From NCBI GenBank assembly GCA_945906305.1, contig CAMDQT010000017.1:1-64000 (forward strand): a stretch of 64,000 nt of DNA, given 5' to 3'. The notes under the pieces are model-generated. The model was given only the letters and a program-made list of their open reading frames with translations. It had not been told where the DNA came from and ran no database searches. This document shows, one piece after another, positions 56,410 to 64,000 of this stretch. The first letter of the stretch is position 1, and each line of letters begins with the position of its first letter. The stretch is from Ferrithrix thermotolerans DSM 19514. GTDB taxonomy: Bacteria; Actinomycetota; Acidimicrobiia; Acidimicrobiales; CAIXPF01. The translations under genes and the position numbers were made by a program.

Positions 56410-56494
56410 GGCCCATCCCCCCGGATCGTCCTCGTCGGCTCAGCGTACCGCCCCCGCGTCGACCACGGTAACGGGCTCTGTACGGTGACGGCTC

Positions 56495-57661
56495 TCAGCC
56501 GTTGAGCAACCAGGCCAAGTTGTCGTGGTAGAAGGAGCGACGCGCCGACGCCACGATGGCGCCACGATTCATCGACGCCTCGAACTCGGCCAGAGGGTTG
56601 CGTCCCCCTTCGGGATGGGGCCAATCGGAGGCGAACATGAACAAGTCCGGCCCACAATCGTTGATGAGCCGACCGACGTCCTCAAAGTGCCAGGGGTTGA
56701 ATCGGACTTGGCGTCGGAGGTACTCCGAGGGCTCCAACGTGAGCTTGGCTAGCTCCGGCTCGTTGCGGCCGAAGGCGCGCTTGGCGTGATCGAGTCCGGC
56801 CAGCAGATTGGGGACCCAACCGGCCCCGAGCTCGACAAGGCCACAGCGCAGACCAGGGAACTGCTCGAAGACCCCATCGAGAACCAGGCAGGCCAGCAGA
56901 TTCTCGGCATCGTGGTGGACATTGAGGAAATCCTTCGAGCGCACGTTCTCGCCGCCACCGGCGAAGTCTTGGCCCGAATCGCGGCCGTTGTGGTGATAGC
57001 TCAACGCCATCTGAGTGGAGCCGTTGCCGCCGAAGTGGAACACCATCGGCACGTTTGCCTCGGCTAGCCGGGCCCACACCGCGTCATGGTCAGGATGGGT
57101 GGGGCTCTTGTCGGTCGGTACGCCGTGGGGAATCCACACCGCTGCGCACTGCACCGCGAGGGCCTCGTCAAGGCAAGCAACGGCCCGTGCGGCGTCGTCG
57201 AGCGGGACGAAGGCGACGGGTAGGAGCCGTTGGTCGCCGGAGCAGAACTCTGCCATGCCCCGGTTGTGGGCCGACGCTCCGCCATAGAGCAGATCGAGGT
57301 CCCCGCCGTAGCGGAACTGGTTTGGGGCAAAGGTAGAGAACACCAACTGGCCGACAAAGCCGAGCTGGTCGAGGGCCTGGTGACGTTCGCCGGCATCCAT
57401 GGAGCCAAAGGCGAAGTACCCCTTCGGCCCGGTCACCACATTCTCGGCGAGTTTGGCGGTAGCAATGGGGTCGTTGCGACGTTCCCAGCACTGCTCAACG
57501 AGCTGCGCGGTGGCAGAGCTACCGGTAAAGGCCAGGTCCTTCAGCTTGCGTGCCGTCGCCGCATCGGCATAGGTCACCAGCCAGTCCAATGGCTCCATCA
57601 GGTGGCTGTCGCAATCGAGCACGGCAACGCCGTCATTGAGTTCCTGCGCGGTGTAGTTCAT
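56495..57661 (-). CDS. amidohydrolase family protein (COG2159-type)
   Basis: VAVLDCDSHLMEPLDW, PMVFHFGGNGS, RCGLVELGAGWVPNLLAGLD, LFMFASDWPHPEGG. Confidence 0.9.
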   Translation of the reverse strand: MNYTAQELNDGVAVLDCDSHLMEPLDWLVTYADAATARKLKDLAFTGSSATAQLVEQCWERRNDPIATAKLAENVVTGPKGYFAFGSMDAGERHQALDQLGFVGQLVFSTFAPNQFRYGGDLDLLYGGASAHNRGMAEFCSGDQRLLPVAFVPLDDAARAVACLDEALAVQCAAVWIPHGVPTDKSPTHPDHDAVWARLAEANVPMVFHFGGNGSTQMALSYHHNGRDSGQDFAGGGENVRSKDFLNVHHDAENLLACLVLDGVFEQFPGLRCGLVELGAGWVPNLLAGLDHAKRAFGRNEPELAKLTLEPSEYLRRQVRFNPWHFEDVGRLINDCGPDLFMFASDWPHPEGGRNPLAEFEASMNRGAIVASARRSFYHDNLAWLLNG

Positions 57662-57710
57662 GAGGCTCCCCCGATTGTTCGCCAGGGTCCATCATGACAC
57701 CTCACGCGTC

Positions 57711-57725
57711 GCGCCATATTGGCGC
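57711..57725. promoter_or_regulatory. palindrome GCGCCA-tat-TGGCGC in a divergent promoter region
   Basis: 6-bp perfect arms between divergent amidohydrolase genes; TATTAT hexamer at 57746-57751 downstream. Confidence 0.5.
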
Positions 57726-57776
57726 CCACATACACCTTGCGCTGGTATTATTCGCCATCCGCGAAGGGGGACGATC

Positions 57777-58889
57777 ATGACCAGGGCACCGATCTCGGCC
57801 GACAGCCACATTGTGGAGCCGCCGAACTGCTACGTGGATCACATCGAGCCGCGCTACCGCGATATCGCACCTCGCTGCGACGTGAACGCCCGGGGAGCGT
57901 CTGCGTACACCATCGACGGCCTGCGCAACCCCATCGCCGTCGGGCAACTCGCCGCGGCAGGTATGAGCGCGGAAGAGGTGAAGGTCCACCGCAGCGCAAC
58001 CTTCGGGGAGATCACTCGGGCGGCGTGGGAACCCAACGAGCGGGTGGCGGCACAAGACCGTGACGGGGTCGGTGGGGAACTCATCTTCGCATCCATTGGA
58101 ATGGTGCTGTGCAGCCATCCCGATTTCGACTACAAGCGGGCGTGCATGCAGGCCTATAACCGCTGGCTGGCTGGGTTCTGTGGCGCTCACCCCGACCGGC
58201 TGTTCGGACTCGCCCAAACCGCGGTGTCCTCCGTCGATGAGGCCATTGAGGACTTCGTCGCCGCCAAAGCGGCCGGTATGAAAGGCATGATGGTCACCGG
58301 CAGTCCCCAACACGAGGACTACGACCATCCCGATTACGACGCCCTGTGGGAATGTGCAGTCGATCTGGAGTTGCCGATCTGCTTTCACATCCTGACGTCG
58401 AAGGATTATGACGCCTCCACCGCGCTCACCTCACCGCGGGGCCATTCCGCCAACGCCTTCATGAACCTCATCCGCGGCGTGCAGGACATCTTGGGACTGT
58501 TCGTCTTCGGTGGGGTCTTCGAACGCCATCCGCGGCTACAGATGGTGGTGGCAGAAGGCGATGCCGGTTGGGTGCCGCACTGGATGTACCGCTCCGATCA
58601 CGCCGCGGAGAAGTGGGGCCGCTCGATGCAACGGACCATCTCCAAGCGGCCGAGCGAGTACGTGCTGTCGAATGTCCACTTCACCTTCCAAGACGACAAG
58701 ACCGCCTACGAATCACCGATGATGGTCGACTCGTCCTGTCTGATGTGGGCCAACGACTTCCCCCACACCGATTCGACCTGGCCCCGCAGCCAGGAGATTC
58801 TCGCCTCCCAGACCGGCCACCTAAGCGAGGCGCAGCGCGATCGGGCCTTGTTCGGCAACGTGGCGGAACTCTTCCACCTACCGGTCTGA
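57777..58889 (+). CDS. amidohydrolase family protein (COG2159-type)
   Basis: ISADSHIVEPPNCYVDHIEPRYRDIAPR, LPICFHILTS, MVVAEGDAGWVPHWMYR, LMWANDFPHTDSTWP. Confidence 0.92.
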   Translation: MTRAPISADSHIVEPPNCYVDHIEPRYRDIAPRCDVNARGASAYTIDGLRNPIAVGQLAAAGMSAEEVKVHRSATFGEITRAAWEPNERVAAQDRDGVGGELIFASIGMVLCSHPDFDYKRACMQAYNRWLAGFCGAHPDRLFGLAQTAVSSVDEAIEDFVAAKAAGMKGMMVTGSPQHEDYDHPDYDALWECAVDLELPICFHILTSKDYDASTALTSPRGHSANAFMNLIRGVQDILGLFVFGGVFERHPRLQMVVAEGDAGWVPHWMYRSDHAAEKWGRSMQRTISKRPSEYVLSNVHFTFQDDKTAYESPMMVDSSCLMWANDFPHTDSTWPRSQEILASQTGHLSEAQRDRALFGNVAELFHLPV

Positions 58890-58898
58890 GCCCGCCGC

Positions 58899-59594
58899 TC
58901 AGCGTGTTCCAGCCGGTGGTCCGGCCGAGGTGAAGCGCGTGCCGTCGGGATCCACGGCCCAGGCGGCGGGAACTTCCCAGCCGTCCTCGTAGATCAACTC
59001 CGCCATCGGACGGCGGCGCACCGGACCGTGATGACCAAGCGGACGACCGAGGGGAATGGTGGCCACCAACTCCAGCTTGGGATCGTCCGGCATGCCCAAA
59101 ATGGCGCGCAACTCCGCTTCGCAGGGTTCCTGCCAGCCGGTGATGACGCCGCCATAACCAAGGCCGCGGGCGGCGAGCAAGAGGTTCTGTACCGCGGGCC
59201 ACACGGCACCGCCAAGCGCCACCGACGAGCGACGATGACACCACAGCGCGGCGAGGATGATGACCGGTGCCTCGTGGAAGTGTTCGGTGAAATGCTCCAT
59301 GGTTCGGGCCATGCGAGCCTTCGGCGAGGACACCTCGGCACCCGACCCGGCGTCGTAGCCGTCGCGTTGGCGCTTCTCCTCCCACATCTTGCGTGCACCT
59401 TGACCGAGCAACTCCCGGGCTTGCACGGCCCGGGGACCGTCGCGCAGCACGATGAAGCGAAAGCCCTGGCGGTTCGACCCCGACGGGGCCCGGGTGGCCG
59501 CGAAGAGGATCTCGGCCAGGTCTTCCTCCGGGATCGGATCAGGGCGGTATCTCCGAATGGCGCGGGTGGTGGCGATTCCGTCGATCAGATCCAT
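58899..59594 (-). CDS. nitroreductase family protein
   Basis: TTRAIRRYRPDPIPEEDLAEILFAATRAPSGSNRQGFRFIVL; GLGYGGVITGWQ. Confidence 0.92.
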   Translation of the reverse strand: MDLIDGIATTRAIRRYRPDPIPEEDLAEILFAATRAPSGSNRQGFRFIVLRDGPRAVQARELLGQGARKMWEEKRQRDGYDAGSGAEVSSPKARMARTMEHFTEHFHEAPVIILAALWCHRRSSVALGGAVWPAVQNLLLAARGLGYGGVITGWQEPCEAELRAILGMPDDPKLELVATIPLGRPLGHHGPVRRRPMAELIYEDGWEVPAAWAVDPDGTRFTSAGPPAGTR

Positions 59595-59677
59595 AGTCTT
59601 TGGTTAGCGCATCAGACCTCGAGGGGTCCACACCGCCGCCTGACCCGCCGCCCAGTTCTCCCGATTGGTAGACCTTC

Positions 59678-60526
59678 ATGCCCGTACCTTCCCGTACCGT
59701 TGGCCACCAGACGGACCCCATTACCCACACCGTGGATGCCCGTTGGCTGATGTCTTATGCCGCGGGCCTGGGCGAGTCCGACCCGGCCTACTTCGACACC
59801 ACCCGCCCCATGGGCGTGGTGGCACACCCATTGTTTCCGGTGTGTATCGAGTGGCCCACGGTGTTGGCCCTGCGGGCGCTCGAAGCCCTCACGGAAGAGG
59901 TAACCGCCGATGAGAACCGGCGCGGCATCCACGCCACCCACGACTGCGTCCTGATTCGGCCCATCCAAGCGGGTGACGTGTTGACCACGGTGGCCACCGT
60001 CATTGGCGTAGAACGGCGTCAACCCGGTGCATTTCTCACCATGGACATGGTCACCACCGATGGGAACGGAGCCGTCGTCTGCCGAACACGGCAAGGATCG
60101 TTGTACCTCGCCACCGACGTGTCCGGTCCTGACCGGCCCGCCCCGGCGGAGGATCCCCTCCCCGCTTTACCGGCCGCGCCGATCGCCACCGAGCACGTGC
60201 AGCTCAGCAGCACTGCGGCCCACGTGTACACCGAGTGCGCACGGATCTGGAACCCGATCCATACCGACCTCGCCGTGGCTTCAGCGGCCAATCTGCCCGG
60301 ACTCATCCTGCACGGCACGGCGACGTTGGCCCACGCCGTATCTGCCGCCGTCAGACACCTCGGTGGAGGCGATCCCCTCTCCGTGACCCGAATCCGAGGC
60401 CGGTTCGCGGCCATGGTTCCCATGGCCTGCACTCTGTCGGTACGGGTGTTCGCCAACGGGCGTTTCGAGGTCTGCACCGAGGACGGCGCGACCGCGGTAC
60501 GCGATGGCCATGTACACCTCCAATGA
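59678..60526 (+). CDS. MaoC-like double-hotdog acyl dehydratase
   Basis: N-terminal FAS1-like hotdog, then ARIWNPIHTDLAVASAANLPGLILHGTATLAHA hydratase motif. Confidence 0.88.
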   Translation: MPVPSRTVGHQTDPITHTVDARWLMSYAAGLGESDPAYFDTTRPMGVVAHPLFPVCIEWPTVLALRALEALTEEVTADENRRGIHATHDCVLIRPIQAGDVLTTVATVIGVERRQPGAFLTMDMVTTDGNGAVVCRTRQGSLYLATDVSGPDRPAPAEDPLPALPAAPIATEHVQLSSTAAHVYTECARIWNPIHTDLAVASAANLPGLILHGTATLAHAVSAAVRHLGGGDPLSVTRIRGRFAAMVPMACTLSVRVFANGRFEVCTEDGATAVRDGHVHLQ

Positions 60527-60622
60527 GTGGCGACCACGGGAGGCGTTGCGGTGCGCGGCATGGTTAACCCGGCATGGTGAACGTCGCCTCGTGGCCCAAC
60601 CTAGCCATGGAAAGATTGTCCC

Positions 60623-61804
60623 GTGCTGAACCGTTTCGATGACTACCCGATCCACCAGATCGGCGCTCCGATGCTGCATCTGGAGACGGCTAGTCCCAAC
60701 GCCTACAACCGCTATTTCTTCAATGGCTACCGCCGCGATGGCACGCTGATGTTCGGTGCTGCGCTCGGCGTCTACCCCAACCGCGGGGTCATCGACGCTG
60801 GCTTCAGCGTCTTGCACCACGGTGAACAGCTCTCGACGTTGGCATCGGGTCGGGCGCCGCTCGACCGAACCCGCACCGAGGTAGGCCACCTGCGCGTCGA
60901 TGTCATCGAACCGATGCGCACCTTGCGCGTTCGCTGCGACCCCGACTTCAGTGCACTCGGTGCTGACCTGGTCTTCCACGCCCGCACCGCGGCGGTGCAG
61001 GAACCGCCCTTTCACCTTGAGCAGGACGGGCGGGTGGTTCTGGACTACACCCGGGTTACCCAGTTCGGCTCCTGGGAAGGCTGGCTCAGCGTCGACGGAG
61101 AGCGAATCGACATCGATTCGACGGTGCTCGGCTGTCGGGACCGGTCCTGGGGGGTTCGACCGATCGGTGAGCGGGCGGGCCGAGGGGCACCCTCGCGACG
61201 CGCTCCGCAGTTCTTCTGGCTGTGGGCGCCGTTGAACTTCGACGGGTGCGGGGTGCTCTTTGATGTCAATGAGTTCGGTGACGGTCGACGTTGGCACGGC
61301 TTTAGCGCCATCGCCCCCTGCTTGCTCGACAGCATGGGTCCATTTGATGAACTCGACGACGAGTCCGTGCTAGGGCGCGAGGCGCAACGTCGCGCCGCGG
61401 AGGACGCGGTGTTGGAGCCGCCGATCGCCATGCGCGATGCCCAGTACGTGATCGACTGGGAGCCCGGTACGCGTCACAGCGCCATGGCTTCGATCATCCT
61501 CGAGCCCTACGGCGGTATCGATACCCACATCATCCGACTCGAACCTTTGGCCACCTTCGTAATGAGTGGACTCGGCTACGGGCATCCCGAATGGGGCCAT
61601 GGCTGTTGGCGAGGCGAGAAGGCCGCCATCGACTGGCGCGGGCAGAACAACGAAGTGGACTGGTCCGCATCCACCAGTATCCATGTGCAGCAACTGGTCC
61701 GTGCCCGGTGGGGGACACAGCTCGGCATTGGGGTCCTCGAACAGTTGGCGATTGGCAACCACGACCCAACCGGTTTGACCGGGCTGTTCGACGGCGCCCC
61801 CTGA
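60623..61804 (+). CDS. hypothetical protein (DUF7064/7065, lipocalin-like hydroxylase/cyclase-type fold)
   Basis: YFFNGYRRDGTLMFGAALGVYPNRGVIDAGFSVL, CRDRSWGVRPIGERAG. Confidence 0.65.
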   Translation: MLNRFDDYPIHQIGAPMLHLETASPNAYNRYFFNGYRRDGTLMFGAALGVYPNRGVIDAGFSVLHHGEQLSTLASGRAPLDRTRTEVGHLRVDVIEPMRTLRVRCDPDFSALGADLVFHARTAAVQEPPFHLEQDGRVVLDYTRVTQFGSWEGWLSVDGERIDIDSTVLGCRDRSWGVRPIGERAGRGAPSRRAPQFFWLWAPLNFDGCGVLFDVNEFGDGRRWHGFSAIAPCLLDSMGPFDELDDESVLGREAQRRAAEDAVLEPPIAMRDAQYVIDWEPGTRHSAMASIILEPYGGIDTHIIRLEPLATFVMSGLGYGHPEWGHGCWRGEKAAIDWRGQNNEVDWSASTSIHVQQLVRARWGTQLGIGVLEQLAIGNHDPTGLTGLFDGAP

Positions 61805-61903
61805 GCGAGCTGAAACGTGCTCAATGCGCGCGGCATGAACCGCAGACCTCACGGCGCGATGATCGGGGGCAAACTGCAGCGACCCTCCGGAAAGGTTGAA
61901 CTG

Positions 61904-62908
61904 ATGCGAGCCTGGCAGGTACACGAACTTGGTGAGCCGATCGACGTACTTCGCGTCGAGCACAACGTGGCCATCCCCCAACCCGGCCCCGGTGAGATCA
62001 GCATCGATGTCGCGGCCTGCGCGTTGAACTTTCCCGATGCGCTGCTGTGCCGCGGTCAATACCAGGAACGTCCCCCACTTCCGTTCACGCCTGGCCTGGA
62101 GGTGTCAGGAACCATTCGCGCCCTAGGACAGGGGTCCGAAGCCCGCGGCCTACAGATCGGACAGCGGGTTGCTGCCCAGCCGACGCTGGCATCGGGTCTC
62201 GGCGGCCTGGCGGAGGTGACCATTGCGCCCATGGCCAACGTCCACCCGGTCCCGGACAGCCTCGATGACGCAGCCGCGGCGGCCCTTCTCGTTATCTACC
62301 AGACCGGCTGGTCGGCGCTCACCCGGCGGGCCAACCTGCGCCCCGGCGAGACCCTGCTGGTGCATGCCGGAGCGGGTGGGGTCGGGTCCGCCGCTATACA
62401 ACTCGGCAAGGCGCTCGGGGCGACGGTCATCGCCACCGCCGGCGGCCCAGCCAAGGTGGCGGTCTGCCGGACCTTGGGTGCTGACGTGGCCATCGATTAC
62501 CAAGCGGAAGACTTCGTGGCCCGAGTCAACGAACTGACCGACGGCCGCGGTGCCGACGTGGTGTACGACCCCGTCGGCGGTGACATCTTCGATCGTTCCA
62601 CCAAGTGCGTGGCCTGGGAGGGCAGGATCGTCATCATCGGATTCACCGGTGGCCGAATCGCACAGTCCGCCACCAACCATGTCCTGATCAAGAACTACAG
62701 CGTCATCGGCTTGCACTGGGGCAACTATCGTCAGCACGAACCCGACGCAGTCGATCGCTGGCACACCGAACTGATGGACTTGCATCAGCGCGGTGCCATT
62801 GTCCCCTACGTGTCCGAAGTGGTGGACTTCCACCAAGTTCCGCAACGGCTCGTCGCCATTACCAACCGTGCCACGACGGGCAAGGTCGTGGTCCGGGTCC
62901 GCGATTGA
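61904..62908 (+). CDS. NADPH:quinone oxidoreductase family protein (MDR superfamily)
   Basis: MRAWQVHELGEPIDVLRVEHN, LVHAGAGGVGSAAIQLGKALGATVIATAGGPAKVAVCRTLGADVAIDY. Confidence 0.94.
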   Translation: MRAWQVHELGEPIDVLRVEHNVAIPQPGPGEISIDVAACALNFPDALLCRGQYQERPPLPFTPGLEVSGTIRALGQGSEARGLQIGQRVAAQPTLASGLGGLAEVTIAPMANVHPVPDSLDDAAAAALLVIYQTGWSALTRRANLRPGETLLVHAGAGGVGSAAIQLGKALGATVIATAGGPAKVAVCRTLGADVAIDYQAEDFVARVNELTDGRGADVVYDPVGGDIFDRSTKCVAWEGRIVIIGFTGGRIAQSATNHVLIKNYSVIGLHWGNYRQHEPDAVDRWHTELMDLHQRGAIVPYVSEVVDFHQVPQRLVAITNRATTGKVVVRVRD

Positions 62909-62934
62909 CGGCGCGGGAGCAGCGATGCAGGTGG

Positions 62935-63729
62935 TCAGGTGTTCTGCGCCATCATGCCGCCGTCGACCGGAATGACCGCCCCGTTGAGGTACGAGCTGGC
63001 CGGTAGTACGAGCGACACGGTTATTTGGGCCACCTCTTCGGGGTCGCCGTAGCGGCGCTTGGGGACCCGGCGACGGGCGAACTTGGCCTTGTCCTCATCG
63101 GCGATATCGGCCGTCATGCCGGTCCGTATCGGCCCGGGACAAATGCAGTTCACCGTCACCCCCGTCTCGCCGTACTCCAAAGCCAACGAACGGGTGAGGC
63201 CGATCACCGCGGTCTTCGAGGCGGTGTAGGGGCTCATGAACTTGGTGGCTCCGAGTCCTTCGGTGGAAGCGATGTTCACGATGCGACCACCCCCGCGGGA
63301 CGACAAATCTGCTCGGATCAGGTCCTCGTGACAGGCCCGGATCAATCTCGCCTGAGCGGTGAGGTTGACCTCGAACGTAAATGCCCAGGCATCCTCCCAG
63401 GCGGCATCGGTGAGTCGGCTGGGCACGCTCACCCCGGCATTGTTGATCACGATGTCGATCGGACCCAGCTCGGCTCGTATCCGCGGCACGAGGGACTCGA
63501 TCTGCGCGGCCGCGGACAGGTCGACCACGTAGCCACAGGCTTGGTAGCCCGCCCCGGTCAGCTCGGCGGTGACCTTGTCGACCCCCTCGACATTCACATC
63601 CACCACAGCCACCCTGGCGCCTTCGTCAGCGAGTAAGTGGGCGGTGGCGCGGCCCATCCCGGAGGCGGCTCCGGTCACGATGGCGGTGCGGCCGACTAGC
63701 GAACGAGACAACTTGGACAGGCGGGTCAT
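62935..63729 (-). CDS. SDR family oxidoreductase
   Basis: TAIVTGAASGMGRATAHLLADEGARVAVVDVN, VINNAGVSVPS, YTASKTAVIGLTRSLALEYGETGVTVNCICPGPIRT. Confidence 0.94.
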   Translation of the reverse strand: MTRLSKLSRSLVGRTAIVTGAASGMGRATAHLLADEGARVAVVDVNVEGVDKVTAELTGAGYQACGYVVDLSAAAQIESLVPRIRAELGPIDIVINNAGVSVPSRLTDAAWEDAWAFTFEVNLTAQARLIRACHEDLIRADLSSRGGGRIVNIASTEGLGATKFMSPYTASKTAVIGLTRSLALEYGETGVTVNCICPGPIRTGMTADIADEDKAKFARRRVPKRRYGDPEEVAQITVSLVLPASSYLNGAVIPVDGGMMAQNT

Positions 63730-63735
63730 GGGCCG

Positions 63736-63741
63736 ACGTTA
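63736..63741 (-). promoter_or_regulatory. candidate -10 (TAACGT) 6 nt before ATG 63729; leaderless
   Basis: TAACGT-cggccc-ATG on minus strand. Confidence 0.5.
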
Positions 63742-63774
63742 GGCCGTAGGACACGACCGTCGCTGATCGGCGAG

Positions 63775-64000
63775 TCACGCCGTGGCCAGCGCCACCGCGT
63801 GCTGTACGAGTGCGATCAGCGTCTGGTGCGCCGACGGCCGGTCGCGGGCATCGCAGTAGCTCAGTGGAACGCCGGGCCCGAGAGCCAAGGCGTCCCGCAC
63901 ATCGGCCAGGTGATGCGCCGCGATACCGTCGAAGGTGTTGACGGCCACTACGAAGGCCATCCCGAGGCGCTCAAAGTAGTCCACGGCAGCGAATGACTCG
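63775..64000 (-). CDS. CvnD-like GTP/ATP-binding protein (conservon component), C-terminal part (5' end outside window)
   Basis: ESFAAVDYFERLGMAFVVAVNTFDGIAAHHLADVRDALALGPGVPLSYCDARDRPSAHQTLIALVQHAV; frame open to the window edge. Confidence 0.78.
   Translation of the reverse strand, partial: ESFAAVDYFERLGMAFVVAVNTFDGIAAHHLADVRDALALGPGVPLSYCDARDRPSAHQTLIALVQHAVALATA

Noticed and set aside
63855-63930. tRNA-like D-arm motif GCAGTAGCTCAGTGGAACGC
   Set aside because: No matching acceptor stem, anticodon arm or T-arm (GGTTCGAATC-like) in the next ~60 nt; it lies inside the CvnD-like coding frame.
1-64000. Mobile element, prophage, CRISPR array or toxin-antitoxin system
   Set aside because: No transposase, integrase, phage structural protein, direct-repeat array or recognisable TA pair among the ORFs; gene content is chromosomal throughout.

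Overview
This is a 64 kb chromosomal window from a high-GC actinobacterium. The gene content (Pup-proteasome ATPase Mpa/ARC, bifunctional FO synthase FbiC, LLM-class flavoproteins, several acyl-CoA enzymes, COG2159-type amidohydrolases) suggests Acidimicrobiia, but that placement is an inference. I see about 65 protein-coding genes and no convincing tRNA, rRNA, CRISPR array, phage, integrase or transposase. Positions 1-43 kb are mainly housekeeping: rsgA, mpa, glpD, a MarP-like protease, a tRNA T-arm modification operon (ThiS/TtuB-like, TtuA-like, TrmI), dacB, tkt, tal, fbiC, glcDEF, rnd, mobA and pyk. Positions 44-64 kb are catabolic/accessory: a CaiB/BaiF CoA-transferase, a PhyH-cupin-TPP-lyase-quinone reductase-SDR directon, two amidohydrolases, a nitroreductase and a MaoC-like dehydratase. 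The right edge is the C-terminus of a CvnD-like GTPase. Main leads: (1) the ttuB-ttuA-trmI arrangement, with a GG-AT tail on the ubiquitin-like protein; (2) a directon resembling alpha-oxidation (PhyH plus a TPP-dependent lyase); (3) a TAnnnT-N6/7-start signature at 14 genes, implying widespread leaderless transcription; (4) a degenerate SMC/ABC-like ATPase without a Walker A motif; (5) an in-frame insertion carrying a perfect 16-bp palindrome inside glpD; (6) an operator-like inverted repeat plus an Arg-rich uORF coupled to an SDR gene; (7) mpa standing apart from the other Pup-proteasome genes. All calls come from reading the sequence and the supplied ORF translations; no database search was run.
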